Below, piece by piece: positions 34,476-42,905 of a DNA stretch of 64,000 nt. This DNA is from Betaproteobacteria bacterium (GTDB lineage Bacteria > Pseudomonadota > Gammaproteobacteria > Burkholderiales > Rhodocyclaceae). Numbering within the stretch: the stretch's first letter is position 1; the number at the start of each line of letters is the position of its first letter. The notes under the pieces were generated by a model. It was not told the DNA's origin and made no database searches. It saw only the letters and a program-made list of their open reading frames with translations. The position numbers were made by a program, and so were the translations under genes. The stretch spans positions 248,001-312,000 of the forward strand of contig JADJLT010000006.1 of the NCBI GenBank assembly GCA_016709965.1, written 5' to 3'.

Positions 34476-34709
34476 ATGGGCAGTTTTTCCATTTGGCACT
34501 GGTTGATCGTTCTGGTCATCGTCATGCTCATTTTCGGCACCAAGAAGCTGCGTAACGTAGGACAGGATCTCGGTGGCGCCGTCAAGGGTTTCAAGGAAGG
34601 CATGAAGGAAGCGAGCGCCGAAAACAAGCCAGCGGATGTGGCACAGCCAACTCAGCAGGTCAGTGGCGAAACCATTGACGTCGAAGTTAAGGAAAAGACC
34701 AAGTCCTGA
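34476..34709 (+). CDS. tatA: Sec-independent translocase subunit TatA
   Basis: The 77-residue protein has a single N-terminal membrane helix (HWLIVLVIVMLIFG), the hinge TKKLRNVGQDLGGAVKGFKEGM and a charged tail. It forms the variable-size pore of the twin-arginine system. AGGAG precedes the ATG. A strong hairpin separates it from tatB. Confidence 0.96.
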   Translation: MGSFSIWHWLIVLVIVMLIFGTKKLRNVGQDLGGAVKGFKEGMKEASAENKPADVAQPTQQVSGETIDVEVKEKTKS

Positions 34710-34711
34710 TG

Positions 34712-34740
34712 TCATGAAACGGGTGTTTTCCGTTTCATGA
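34712..34740. repeat. 11-bp perfect hairpin between tatA and tatB
   Basis: TCATGAAACGG and CCGTTTCATGA flank a 7-base loop directly after the tatA stop. There is no T-tract. It may stabilise tatA mRNA and set the excess of TatA over TatB and TatC. Confidence 0.65.
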
Positions 34741-34755
34741 TCCGGCCTCAAATCC

Positions 34756-35118
34756 ATGTTCGATATCAGTTTTTCCGAGTTGATAGTGATCGGCTTCGTG
34801 GCGTTGATCGTCATCGGCCCCGAGCGCTTGCCCAAGGTCGCACGCACACTCGGGCATCTGCTCGGTCGTGCCCAGCGTTACGTCAATGACGTGAAGTCCG
34901 ATATCAGTCGCGAAGTCCAGCTCGATGAGCTGCGAAAGCTGCAGTCCCAGGTTACGGATTCTGCGCGCGAACTGGAGACCTCTGTGCGCAAGGAGTTTGA
35001 ATCGGCACGCAGTGCCATTGAAGTGCCGGCACACGAGGCGATGACTGAATTGCAATCGAACGCAAAATTGTCTGAAACATTGCCCGTCGCTGATAGCGCC
35101 AGCAAGCCTGTGGCATGA
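34756..35118 (+). CDS. tatB: Sec-independent translocase subunit TatB
   Basis: The 120-residue protein has one N-terminal membrane helix (ISFSELIVIGFVALIVIGPERLP, Glu in the helix as usual), then an amphipathic helix and a long charged tail. With TatC it recognises twin-arginine signals. It starts 46 bases after tatA and overlaps tatC by 4 bases. Confidence 0.95.
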   Translation: MFDISFSELIVIGFVALIVIGPERLPKVARTLGHLLGRAQRYVNDVKSDISREVQLDELRKLQSQVTDSARELETSVRKEFESARSAIEVPAHEAMTELQSNAKLSETLPVADSASKPVA

Positions 35119-35933
35119 GCGATACGCCGGAAGATTCCTTCATTTCGCATCTGATCGAATTGCGCGACCGCTTGTTGCGCAGTCTGATCGCTATTGTCGT
35201 GGTGCTTGGCATTCTGTGTCTCTACCCGGGGCCAGGGGTAATTTACGACATTCTCGCTGCACCGCTGACCAGGGCTTTGCCTGAGGGCACAAAGATGGTT
35301 GCCATTGGCGTCATTACGCCATTCATGGTGCCGCTGAAGGTGACAGCGATGGTCGCCTTCGTGTTTGCCTTGCCCTATATCCTTTATCAGGTATGGGCCT
35401 TTATCGCTCCCGGCCTCTATGCCCATGAAAAGCGTCTGGGGATTCCGCTGATCATTTCCAGTTCGTTGCTGTTCATTTCCGGCATGGCGTTTTGTTATTT
35501 CTTCGTCTTCGGGCAAGTGTTCAGTTTTATCAACACCTTTGCCCCGAAGAGCATTACGCCCGCACCTGACATTGAAGCGTACCTGTCGTTCGTCATGACC
35601 ATGTTCCTGGCCTTCGGCATCGCCTTCGAGGTGCCGGTGGCACTGGTCATGCTGGTCAAGCTGAACCTTGTTACCGTTGAAAAACTCAAGGAATGGCGCT
35701 CCTACTTTATCGTCGGTGCCTTTGTGGTTGCTGCGGTCGTAACGCCTCCGGATGTCGTTTCCCAACTGGCGCTGGCTGTCCCAATGTGCCTGCTCTATGA
35801 GCTGGGAATCATCGCATCCCGCCTGGTTTCGCGTCCGGTGGCTGATCCTGCGGTCAACCCGGAAAATCAGGCAAAAATGGAAACTGAGATGGCCAAGGCG
35901 GAAGAAGATTTCCGCAAGTTCTCCGGCGACTGA
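35115..35933 (+). CDS. tatC: Sec-independent translocase subunit TatC
   Basis: The 272-residue protein has six membrane helices and the family start SFISHLIELRDRLLRS; the conserved FEVPVALVML and VVAAVVTPPDVVSQLALAVPM occur later. It is the signal-peptide receptor. The C-terminal 25 residues are charged. Its stop abuts, without any spacer, the stop of the convergent amidotransferase gene. Confidence 0.97.
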   Translation: MSDTPEDSFISHLIELRDRLLRSLIAIVVVLGILCLYPGPGVIYDILAAPLTRALPEGTKMVAIGVITPFMVPLKVTAMVAFVFALPYILYQVWAFIAPGLYAHEKRLGIPLIISSSLLFISGMAFCYFFVFGQVFSFINTFAPKSITPAPDIEAYLSFVMTMFLAFGIAFEVPVALVMLVKLNLVTVEKLKEWRSYFIVGAFVVAAVVTPPDVVSQLALAVPMCLLYELGIIASRLVSRPVADPAVNPENQAKMETEMAKAEEDFRKFSGD

Positions 35934-36740
35934 TCAGGCGGGCTTTTTGACCGGCCCCGGTCGCGTCGGCAAGGTCTTGACCGGCGCGCCTTCCTCGAAC
36001 CACCACAGCGTGCCCGGCGGCATCGCGGTCCACGCCTCGTTATCGGTCAGTGGCAATGTGGCAATCACCGCTACACGATCGTTGGGCGAGGTGACATCGC
36101 TGAAATCGACGGTGACGTCCTGATCCTTCAGGTGCGCCTGAGCAAACGGTGCCTGACGCACGATGTGGCTCAGTTTGGTCGAGGCGTGCGCAAACAGACA
36201 GTCGCCATTCGAGAGCAGAAAATTGAACTCGCCGTGGCTGGAAATGACCAGCGTCAGCGCATGAATCGCATCAAACAAATCGTTGCGTTCCGGCACATGA
36301 TTTCCGAAACGCTTGCGCAATTCCTGAAGCAGCCAACAGAAGGCGCGTTCGCTGTCGGTGAGTCCGACCGGAACGAAGCTGCCATCGAGCTGCGGCATGA
36401 AATCGAACAGATTGCCGTTATGGGCAAAGATCCAGTAGCGTCCCCACAGTTCGCGCATGAAGGGATGCGTGTTCTCCAGTCCGACGGCGCCTTGCGTTGC
36501 CTTGCGGATATGGGCGATGACGTTTTTGGAGCGAATCGGATAACGACGAACCAGCTCGGCGACCGGCGAAATGCTTGAAGGTTGCGGGTCAAGGAAAGTC
36601 CGGGTTCCCTTGCCCTCAAAAAAGGAGATGCCCCAACCATCCGAGTGCACGTCCGTTGCACCGCCTCGCTCTCGAAATCCGCTGAAGGAGAAGCAGATGT
36701 CGGTCGGCACGTTGCAGTTCATGCCGAGCAGTTGGCACAT
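35934..36740 (-). CDS. Class II glutamine amidotransferase (YafJ type)
   Basis: The 268-residue protein has the N-terminal nucleophile Cys2 (MCQLLGMNCN), the HSDGWGISF oxyanion segment, HIRKATQGAVGLENTHPF and the glutamine-binding AHNGNLFDF. It lacks a synthetase domain; the acceptor substrate is unknown. The integrative element sits directly against its start codon. Its first ten codons are duplicated with two synonymous changes at the far end of the element (44428-44457), where they lie 6 bases from the degS-like gene. The original ribosome binding site was therefore displaced; the element supplies AAAGAG instead (minus strand, about 36745-36753). Confidence 0.92.
   Translation of the reverse strand: MCQLLGMNCNVPTDICFSFSGFRERGGATDVHSDGWGISFFEGKGTRTFLDPQPSSISPVAELVRRYPIRSKNVIAHIRKATQGAVGLENTHPFMRELWGRYWIFAHNGNLFDFMPQLDGSFVPVGLTDSERAFCWLLQELRKRFGNHVPERNDLFDAIHALTLVISSHGEFNFLLSNGDCLFAHASTKLSHIVRQAPFAQAHLKDQDVTVDFSDVTSPNDRVAVIATLPLTDNEAWTAMPPGTLWWFEEGAPVKTLPTRPGPVKKPA
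36711..36740. repeat. attL-like 30-bp direct repeat in the 5' end of the amidotransferase gene
   Basis: This 30-base segment, from GTTGCAGTTCATGCC to the start codon complement CAT, recurs at 44428-44457 in the same orientation with 28 of 30 identities. Both differences are synonymous in the amidotransferase frame (a CTG to TTA leucine codon). It marks the left boundary of the integrated element. Confidence 0.88.
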
Positions 36741-36821
36741 TTTCTAACTCTTTTCATGATAGCCTGTCCGCTCTAAATGCTTGCAGTACAAGCGATTTGC
36801 GGTGTTGGTCTGGGTTTGTTT

Positions 36822-36833
36822 AGGTGACACAAA
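36822..36833 (+). repeat. Element end motif AGGTGACACAAA, left copy
   Basis: This 12-mer lies 82 bases inside the left boundary and recurs in direct orientation 80 bases inside the right boundary (44366-44377). A weaker relative, GGGTGACACG, lies at 36858-36867 next to the integrase start. These could be arm-type recombinase sites or operators. Confidence 0.5.
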
Positions 36834-36869
36834 CTGCCGTGATTCGGATACACAACAGGGTGACACGCG

Positions 36870-38369
36870 ATGGCAGAATTCTTACACAAAAAGGACAGCT
36901 CTAGTCTCTGGTACTTCCGTCGCAGATACCCGGTTGAGGTAGCTAAGGTGGTTGGCAAGACCATGCACATGCAGAGTCTTCAGACTGCGAACAGGAGAGA
37001 GGCTGAGAAATTGTGCCGTGCCGTGTCCGTGCAGTTCGATGCGATCTGTGCCGAGGCAAGGCGGGAACACAAGTTTCAAGAGGAAAAGCGGCAGGTGGAA
37101 CTTGTGGCGGCACAAGGGGCTGAAGCGAAGCGGGTTGATGGTGCAGCCGGTGCAGATAGCCAAAGAAGTCCCGAGAGCGTCTTGGCTCGGGTTCCTGAGT
37201 TGATGCGGCTTGCTGCTATTCGGGTTGTGGAAGAACAGCAACGTGATCCGCAGGGCTGGTTAGATACGATTAGGCGCTGGAAGGATTTCTATTCGGCTGC
37301 GCTTACAGCACCAATGCCGAGTCCCGGCCCTCAGACCGCTATCGAGGCGCAGGCGTGTCTGAATGGAATCGAGTTGGCAATACAAGCTCAGCCACTCCCT
37401 CCGGAACCTGCAACGCAATCGAGCGCAATACAGCAGCCTATTGCTACCCAGTCGGGGAGTGAGGCAAACACGGAAACATGGTCGGTGCTTTGTGATCGGG
37501 CATTGCGCGAATACCTGCACAAGGTAGCCCCTCAGCGGTATCAGTTGGCGAAATCGCTTCTGCCGAAGATAAAGGTTCGGAGCGTTGGGGAATCAGATAT
37601 TCAGGATGGTTTGCGGGAGTGGTGCAATGCTCGTCTGCAAGTGATTCAGCCTCGGAGCGTGAAAGGCCAGCTTGATTGCATGGTGTCTGCTCTTCGGTGC
37701 GTTCTTCCAAAGTTTACCGCGCCGGTATTGCGTGAGCTACAGGGCGTTATGCAGCCTCGGGTGGGTGATCGGCAGAGCATGCCGATTCAGGAGATTCGCT
37801 CAGCACTTAAGGCATTCAAGAGTAGGCCAGTTCCTGTGAAGGTTCGGAACGACTACGGGGGCGGTGCTTCGCAGTTTGATGCAATCGCCGTCGAGGTTTT
37901 GGCCGTGCTTGGTATGAGACCTCGGGAATTGATACAAGCAAGACCAATCGACCTTGTAACGAAAACTGATGTATTCGGAGAGAAAGGGTTGTATCTCCGA
38001 CTTGTTGATGGAAAGAACAAGGCATCGGAGCGCGAGATACCCCTAAGCGATGGAACTCGGGAAGTTCTGCCAGTTCAGCGATTGCGGGAGATGTTGGAGT
38101 GGCAGGAGAAAAATGTGCGTTCTCCTCATGGCGCTGTCTCGTCATTCGGAACCAGATTCAAGGATATGACAGGAGGCAGTACGTTGTACCAGATGCGGCA
38201 TTCTTGGAAAGACGTAGCGGTAAATGCCGGGGTAGATTCAGAGCTACGAGAGCGGTTGATGGGGCATAAGGTGCCGGGAGTCGCAGCGGTGTATGGATCG
38301 GGAATTCCTCTTGCTAGAGGGCTGGATGCTATCGAGGCTGTGCGTTCTGTGATCTTTGCTGTCGCATAA
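36870..38369 (+). CDS. Tyrosine recombinase (integrase) of the element
   Basis: The 499-residue protein has an N-terminal DNA-binding part beginning MAEFLHKKDSSSLWYFRRRYP (a DUF6538-like start), a core-binding region and a C-terminal catalytic domain. Catalytic residues visible are Arg in LGMRPRELIQA, His and Arg in YQMRHSWKD, His in LMGHKVPGVAAVYG, and the nucleophile Tyr in AVYGSG. It lies immediately inside the left attachment repeat and reads away from it, the usual layout for integrative elements. It is the likely enzyme for the 30-bp site. Confidence 0.92.
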   Translation: MAEFLHKKDSSSLWYFRRRYPVEVAKVVGKTMHMQSLQTANRREAEKLCRAVSVQFDAICAEARREHKFQEEKRQVELVAAQGAEAKRVDGAAGADSQRSPESVLARVPELMRLAAIRVVEEQQRDPQGWLDTIRRWKDFYSAALTAPMPSPGPQTAIEAQACLNGIELAIQAQPLPPEPATQSSAIQQPIATQSGSEANTETWSVLCDRALREYLHKVAPQRYQLAKSLLPKIKVRSVGESDIQDGLREWCNARLQVIQPRSVKGQLDCMVSALRCVLPKFTAPVLRELQGVMQPRVGDRQSMPIQEIRSALKAFKSRPVPVKVRNDYGGGASQFDAIAVEVLAVLGMRPRELIQARPIDLVTKTDVFGEKGLYLRLVDGKNKASEREIPLSDGTREVLPVQRLREMLEWQEKNVRSPHGAVSSFGTRFKDMTGGSTLYQMRHSWKDVAVNAGVDSELRERLMGHKVPGVAAVYGSGIPLARGLDAIEAVRSVIFAVA

Positions 38370-38567
38370 GAAACAGATGGCATGAGCTGCTAAAGATGCA
38401 TTGATCCACGTTTTAGGTATGACTGCGATAGGGGTACGAACAAAAGGGAAGTTTGGTGATTATGAAATAAGGTTATGCTAATTAATTGCTGTGTTCCTGT
38501 CGGGCTGTAGTCGCTTAAGGCGGAACATGGCTAAACTATGAAGATTAGGTTTGTCCAAGGAGAGAAA

Positions 38568-38786
38568 ATGCCCGCGCTAGTGCCAGAATTAGTCAACATG
38601 GCTAGCGACCCTAATGTTTCTACCGGGGACTTGCTACGTCGTTCCCTTGTGGTAGCCCGCCGACTTAATGTTCCGGAGCTTGTGGAGTGGATTAACTCTG
38701 AACTAACAGGTTTCAGAACTGGAGAGGTTCCAGAGTACAGGCGGCTGCGCGGGCAATTAGTGGTAGAAAATCCTTATAACTGTTGA
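38568..38786 (+). pseudogene. AbiTii-domain protein, truncated by an IS21 element
   Basis: The ATG at 38568 has an AAGGAG ribosome binding site. The first 71 residues match the N-terminal AbiTii domain pattern (SDPNVSTGDLLRRSLVVARRLNV, ELVEWINSELTG, VPEYRRLRGQ). The frame then enters the IS21 left terminus, whose first bases TGTTGA supply a Cys codon and the stop. AbiTii domains are found in putative phage-defence (abortive infection) proteins of 200-350 residues, so most of the protein is missing. No remainder of the gene is seen beyond the IS. An upstream ATG at 38538 is less likely to be the start. Confidence 0.7.
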
Positions 38787-38894
38787 CGCTCGTTGAAAAC
38801 TGACCAGAAAAGCGAGGTTGTGCGCGCTGAAAATTGACCAGGGTGATTAACTAGTCCGCTCATTTTTTGAGCAGGATTTTAGGAGATGATCACC

Positions 38895-40391
38895 ATGAAG
38901 GATCTGGGAAGGATTCGGCGGTTGTTTTACCGGGATGGCGTGTCGCTATCCGAGATTTCGAGGAAGACGGGGTATAGCCGGAACACCGTCAAGCGTTGGT
39001 TACGGACGCCGGAAGGCACGGAGCCGAAGTACGAACGGGAGAACCCGAACGTCAAGATTGCGCCCTATGCGGCGCGACTCATCAAGGCGCTGGAAACGGA
39101 TGCTCGGCGCCCGAAACGGGATCGGCGTACGGCGCTGAAACTCTTTGGTGAATTGCAGGCGGCCGGATTTACGGGCACCTACTGCCGGGTCACTGAGTTC
39201 ATCCGGCGCTGGCGTTCCGATGGTGGCGCGGCGGTCAGCAAAGCCTTCGTTCCGCTCCACTTTGAATTAGGCGAAGCCTTCCAGTTCGACTGGAGCGAAG
39301 AGCATTTGGTGATCGGTGGTGTCTGGCGCAAGATTCTCGCCTCGCATCTGAAGTTCTGTGCCAGTCGGGCCTTTGTGGTTCAGGCCTACCCGACGCAAGG
39401 CCACGAAATGCTGTTTGATGCCCATACCCGTTCGTTTGCGGCCTTGGGCGGCATTCCTCGGCGCGGCATCTACGACAATATGAAGACGGCCGTGGATAAG
39501 GTGCAGAAGGGCAAGTCCCGTATCGTCAATGCCCGCTTCTCGGCCATGGCCTCCCACTACCTGTTCGACCCGGATTTCTGCAATGTCGCCAGCGGCTGGG
39601 AGAAAGGCGTTGTCGAGAAGAATGTCCAGGATAGCCGGCTGCGGCTCTGGCAGGATGCCGGCAAGGAACGCTTCAGCTCTTTCACCGAACTGAACGTCTG
39701 GCTGCTCGAACGCTGCCGTAGCCTGTGGCAGGAATTGCGCCATCCTGAGTACGCGGATCTGACGGTGGCCGAGATGCTGGAACACGAGCAACCGAGCCTG
39801 ATGCCAATGGTGGCGCCCTTCGATGGGTATGTTGAAACCCTGGGCAAAGTCTCCAGCACCTGCCTAGTCACGCTGGATCGTAATCGCTATTCGGTGCCGT
39901 GCGAGTTGGTCGGCCAGGTCGTTAGCCTGCGTCTCTATCCGGAGCGGATTGATATGGTGGCGCACGATCTGCGCATGGCCAGCCATCCACGTAGTTTCAC
40001 CCGGCAACAAACGCTCTACGACTGGCAGCACTACATTCCGCTGATTGAACGCAAGCCGGGTGCCTTGAGAAATGGCGCGCCATTTGCCGACATGCCGGAA
40101 GCTTTGCAGCGCCTGCGCAGTTTGTTGCTGCGTCGAGAAGGTGGTGATCGGGTGATGGCCAAGGTCCTGTCAGCGATTGCGCAGTTCGGTCTGGAGTCTG
40201 TGCTGGTGGCGGTCGATCTGGTTCTGGAATCAGGCTTGCCCAGTGCCGAGCACGTCGAGAACATGCTCAATCGACTGAAGTCTGGACCCATGCCACCACC
40301 GGTGGAGACCCCGCTGACGATCAGCGAAGCACCGATCGCCGATACGGGTCGCTACGACCAGCTGCGCGTGGAGGTGAGCGACCATGCGTGA
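38895..40391 (+). CDS. istA: IS21-family transposase IstA
   Basis: The protein has an N-terminal helix-turn-helix (GVSLSEISRKTGYSRNTVKRWL) and a DDE catalytic core with Asp in FQFDWSEEH, Asp in GIYDNMKTAV and Glu in WEKGVVEKNVQD. It is full length (498 residues from ATG 38895). I prefer this ATG to the one at 38886, because AGGAG abuts the first and is 9 bases from the second. The following istB overlaps by 8 bases. The gene looks intact. Confidence 0.93.
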   Translation: MKDLGRIRRLFYRDGVSLSEISRKTGYSRNTVKRWLRTPEGTEPKYERENPNVKIAPYAARLIKALETDARRPKRDRRTALKLFGELQAAGFTGTYCRVTEFIRRWRSDGGAAVSKAFVPLHFELGEAFQFDWSEEHLVIGGVWRKILASHLKFCASRAFVVQAYPTQGHEMLFDAHTRSFAALGGIPRRGIYDNMKTAVDKVQKGKSRIVNARFSAMASHYLFDPDFCNVASGWEKGVVEKNVQDSRLRLWQDAGKERFSSFTELNVWLLERCRSLWQELRHPEYADLTVAEMLEHEQPSLMPMVAPFDGYVETLGKVSSTCLVTLDRNRYSVPCELVGQVVSLRLYPERIDMVAHDLRMASHPRSFTRQQTLYDWQHYIPLIERKPGALRNGAPFADMPEALQRLRSLLLRREGGDRVMAKVLSAIAQFGLESVLVAVDLVLESGLPSAEHVENMLNRLKSGPMPPPVETPLTISEAPIADTGRYDQLRVEVSDHA

Positions 40392-41181
40392 GCTGATGAG
40401 TGAGTTCAAGGAGCTGCGCCTGCACGGCATGGCTGGTGCCTGGGAAGAGCTATCGGCCAACGGTGGCGCCGGCATCGACACTTCTCGCTGGTTGATCGAG
40501 CATCTGCTGCAGGCCGAACATACTGACCGGGTCATGCGCTCGATTGGCTACCAGATGCATGCGGCCCGCTTCCCTGTACATCGGGATCTAGCGGGATTCG
40601 ACTTCGATCAATCGAAGGTAGATCAGAAACTGATTCGGCAACTGGCCGACCTGTCCTTTACCGAGGAAGCGCAGAACGTGGTGTTCATCGGTGGCACGGG
40701 AACCGGCAAGACGCACCTGGCCACGGCACTGGGTGTTTCGGGGATTGGGCACCATAACAAGCGGGTTCGGTTCTTCTCGACGGTGGATCTGGCCAATGCC
40801 CTGGAACAAGAGAAGGCGGCCGGCAAAGCTGGCCGGATTGCCTTGGGACTGCTGCGCATGGATCTGGTGATTCTCGATGAGCTGGGCTATCTGCCGTTCA
40901 GCCAGGCTGGTGGTGCCTTGCTGTTTCACTTGCTGTCGAAGCTCTACGAGCACACCAGCGTGATGATCACGACCAACCTGACCTTTGCCGAATGGCCGAG
41001 CGTCTTCGGCGATGCCAAGATGACGACGGCGCTGCTCGACCGCCTGACGCATCACTGCCACATCGTGGAAACGGGGAATGAGTCATTTCGCTTCCGGCAC
41101 AGCACGGCAACGGCCAAGTCGAGGATCAAGGCAAGGGAGCAGAGCAAGCGGGGAAATCCACCCGAGGAGGACGCGTTCTGA
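40384..41181 (+). CDS. istB: IS21-family helper ATPase IstB
   Basis: The 265-residue AAA+ ATPase has Walker A GGTGTGKTH and Walker B LVILDELGYLP. IstB acts with IstA in target selection and strand transfer. It overlaps istA. A 30-residue basic C-terminal tail follows the AAA+ core. The gene looks intact, so this IS could still be active. Confidence 0.94.
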   Translation: MRELMSEFKELRLHGMAGAWEELSANGGAGIDTSRWLIEHLLQAEHTDRVMRSIGYQMHAARFPVHRDLAGFDFDQSKVDQKLIRQLADLSFTEEAQNVVFIGGTGTGKTHLATALGVSGIGHHNKRVRFFSTVDLANALEQEKAAGKAGRIALGLLRMDLVILDELGYLPFSQAGGALLFHLLSKLYEHTSVMITTNLTFAEWPSVFGDAKMTTALLDRLTHHCHIVETGNESFRFRHSTATAKSRIKAREQSKRGNPPEEDAF

Positions 41182-41354
41182 TCGGGGCCGCGTTGGGAAA
41201 TCCGTTCCGGACTTCGTCCTCCACGGCTTTCCCAACGCATTCATCGTGGCTCGGAAATCGGTTGTTCTGAGCTACACTTATCCACAAGCCAACCTATGTC
41301 AGGTGGCTATCACACCTGGTCAAAATTCAACGAGCACAGGTGGTCAAAATAAAA

Positions 41355-42397
41355 GGCTATGTACCCATAGCATGTTGAACCCCATCGATCCCCAAAGCGG
41401 CACGGAGGAAATCGTCAGAGGAAATATCGCGGTCGTGTCGCTCAATCAATCGTCGCCAGCCCAGATAGTTACCCAAGTAGCGGGTGGCGACGCCGTGGAA
41501 GCGGCGTATCCATTCCTTGAGTCGGCTATCGTAGGCATTGACGTTCTGCACATGATAGACCCCCGCCACAACACGCTGACCAGCAGCCAGATTGACCGGC
41601 CGGTGGGTGATACCCATTTCTTTGGCAACAGCCGCCAGCGCCTTTTCTCCGTCGGTGCCAGAATGACATCGGTCGCCAAAAGCGGCTTGAGCACCGCCCC
41701 GAGGTGTGCCTTATCGGCCTTCTCCAGGATGAAGTCTGCGGTGTTGCCGGTACGATCCCGGCAAATCAGGACAGCGGTCTGTTCTTCCGACAGGCCGCGC
41801 TTACTGGCTTTGCCGCCCCGCTTGCGGGGAGCACGACTCAAACCTTGTCTTCTGCCCTTCTGTGACTCAAGGAAATACGTCTCATCGGCTTCAGCAATGC
41901 CCGCCAGGCTGATCGCCTGCTGACCATTGGGCAAGTTCAGGAAGCGGTGGCGCCAGCGGAATGCCGTGTTGGGATGAATCCCCACCGCAGCGGCACTTTT
42001 GCGGATGCTCGTCCCCTCAGCCAGCTGTTTCGCATAGTCCATCCATTTCGCTTTGTGCCGAAGTCCTGCTAGCGGTGTGTCAGTCAGGGCGTTGAAAGTC
42101 GCTCGACAGGCGTTGCAGCGATAACGTTGCAAGCCATTGGCGAACCCCAGCGGGAAACCTGCTCGTGTGCGCAATGCGGACAGTGCGGCTTCTCGGTCAT
42201 CCGGGTCTCAACCACTTGGTAGGACGCCGACTCCTGCGCCGCCGGTTGCAGCCGATCCATCAAGACTTGCCGCTGGTGCGGCGTCAATTCCTTCAACGCA
42301 CTCGACAGTTTCCGGAAATCATTGGGCTTCATCGCAACACCTATCCGATTGATTCAGATAACTTTGTTATAGACCAACATGCAAAGATTACATAGCC
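41355..42397. mobile_element. IS1595-family insertion sequence, decayed
   Basis: Imperfect terminal inverted repeats begin GGCTATGTA at both ends and agree again at GCATGTTG about 16 bases in. Flanking 8-mers AAATAAAA (41347-41354) and AAATTAAA (42398-42405) differ at one position and fit an 8-bp target duplication. The only gene is a frameshifted transposase on the minus strand. Confidence 0.82.
41357..42332 (-). pseudogene. IS1595-family transposase with two frameshifts
   Basis: Three overlapping reading frames together give one IS1595/ISXO2-like transposase. It begins MKPNDFRKLSSALKELTPHQ and has a zinc-ribbon (CPHCAHE...YRCNACR), then a DDE-like domain with EADETYFLESQKG. The first break is a one-base deletion at the Trp-Gly codons near 42145 (RWG to FANGLQ). 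The second is another one-base loss near 41637, where an expected VILATDGEKAL becomes VILAPTEKRRW. The C-terminal part (MGITHRPVN... to the end) continues in the third frame. The transposase is therefore inactive unless frameshifting restores it. Confidence 0.82.
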
Positions 42398-42560
42398 AAA
42401 TTAAACGCGCGCCGACAAGCAGCGGTTCGCGACCGCTGGGGAATGCCCCGGCTTGGCGAGATACAACATAAGTTCCATTGCCTACGGCTACAGGGCCGGT
42501 GCTTTGTGTTGCGCATGCAGCGAGCACAAGGGGGGTGATAAGTAAAAACGCAGTTCTCAA
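42398..42560 (-). pseudogene. Lipoprotein gene, 3' end removed by IS1595
   Basis: From the TTG at 42558-42560 (GGAG 7 bases upstream) the frame reads a lipoprotein signal with lipobox LAAC, then ATQSTGPVAVGNGTYVVSRQ and GAFPSGREPLL. This resembles the N-terminus of small conserved exported lipoproteins of unknown function. The frame runs into the end of the IS1595 element after about 54 residues. A start further upstream at an ATG is possible. Confidence 0.55.
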
Positions 42561-42580
42561 GCTAAAACTCCAAATGATCG

Positions 42581-42628
42581 CTATGAGTGACAAATCATAC
42601 GTGCGGCATTGGTGTTTGTCACTCATAG
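42581..42628. promoter_or_regulatory. 14-bp perfect inverted repeat, candidate operator of the XRE gene
   Basis: CTATGAGTGACAAA (42581-42594) and TTTGTCACTCATAG (42615-42628) are perfectly complementary, 20 bases apart. The site lies between the divergent lipoprotein remnant and the XRE gene. Its GAGTGACA core recurs at other places in the element. Confidence 0.6.
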
Positions 42629-42683
42629 GGCGTCGCCTCATAGAGGTCTGCTCCCTAGCATCTTTTCCCTTTGGGGAAGTGCT

Positions 42684-42905
42684 TTGGACGCACGAAAGCT
42701 ATTCGGGAAACGACTTGCTGAGTTACGGAAAGCGAAGGGGTGGAGTCAGGAAATGCTTTCGCTCGAATCCGGGGTGGCGCGAAGCTATTTGGGTGGCGTA
42801 GAGCGCGGACAGCGAAATATTGCCCTGATCAATATTTGCCGGCTTGCTGAAGCATTGGAAGTTAAGCCTGCGGAGTTGTTTTATTTTGATAACTCGACTG
42901 GTTAG
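42684..42905 (+). CDS. XRE-family helix-turn-helix regulator
   Basis: From the TTG at 42684 the protein has 73 residues (GGGGAAG lies 5 bases upstream; an upstream in-frame extension to 42609 crosses the inverted repeat). The HTH is LAELRKAKGWSQEMLSLESGVARSYLGGVERGQRNI, a complete XRE/Cro-CI fold without an extra domain, similar to controller or repressor proteins of mobile elements. It probably binds the inverted repeat just upstream. Its 3' end overlaps the convergent serine recombinase gene by 44 bases. Confidence 0.82.
   Translation: MDARKLFGKRLAELRKAKGWSQEMLSLESGVARSYLGGVERGQRNIALINICRLAEALEVKPAELFYFDNSTG

Larger units (their letters stand above)
38781..41338. mobile_element. IS21-family insertion sequence (istA-istB)
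   Basis: Left end begins TGTTGACGCTCGTTGAAAAC; the right end, read inward, is TGTGCTCGTTGAATTTTGAC. The two share TGT, GCTCGTTGAA and TGACCAG, with a 4-base difference near the tip. Internal repeats with TTGACCA follow, as usual in this family. The right limit is uncertain by about 16 bases, because a second IS lies almost against it. No clear target duplication is visible: the left flank is an AbiTii gene and the right flank belongs to another IS and a lipoprotein gene, suggesting a deletion next to the IS. Confidence 0.82.

Noticed and set aside
36741..36869. tRNA gene as the integration target of the island
   Set aside because: No cloverleaf or CCA end is visible near either end; the duplicated 30 bases encode the amidotransferase N-terminus.
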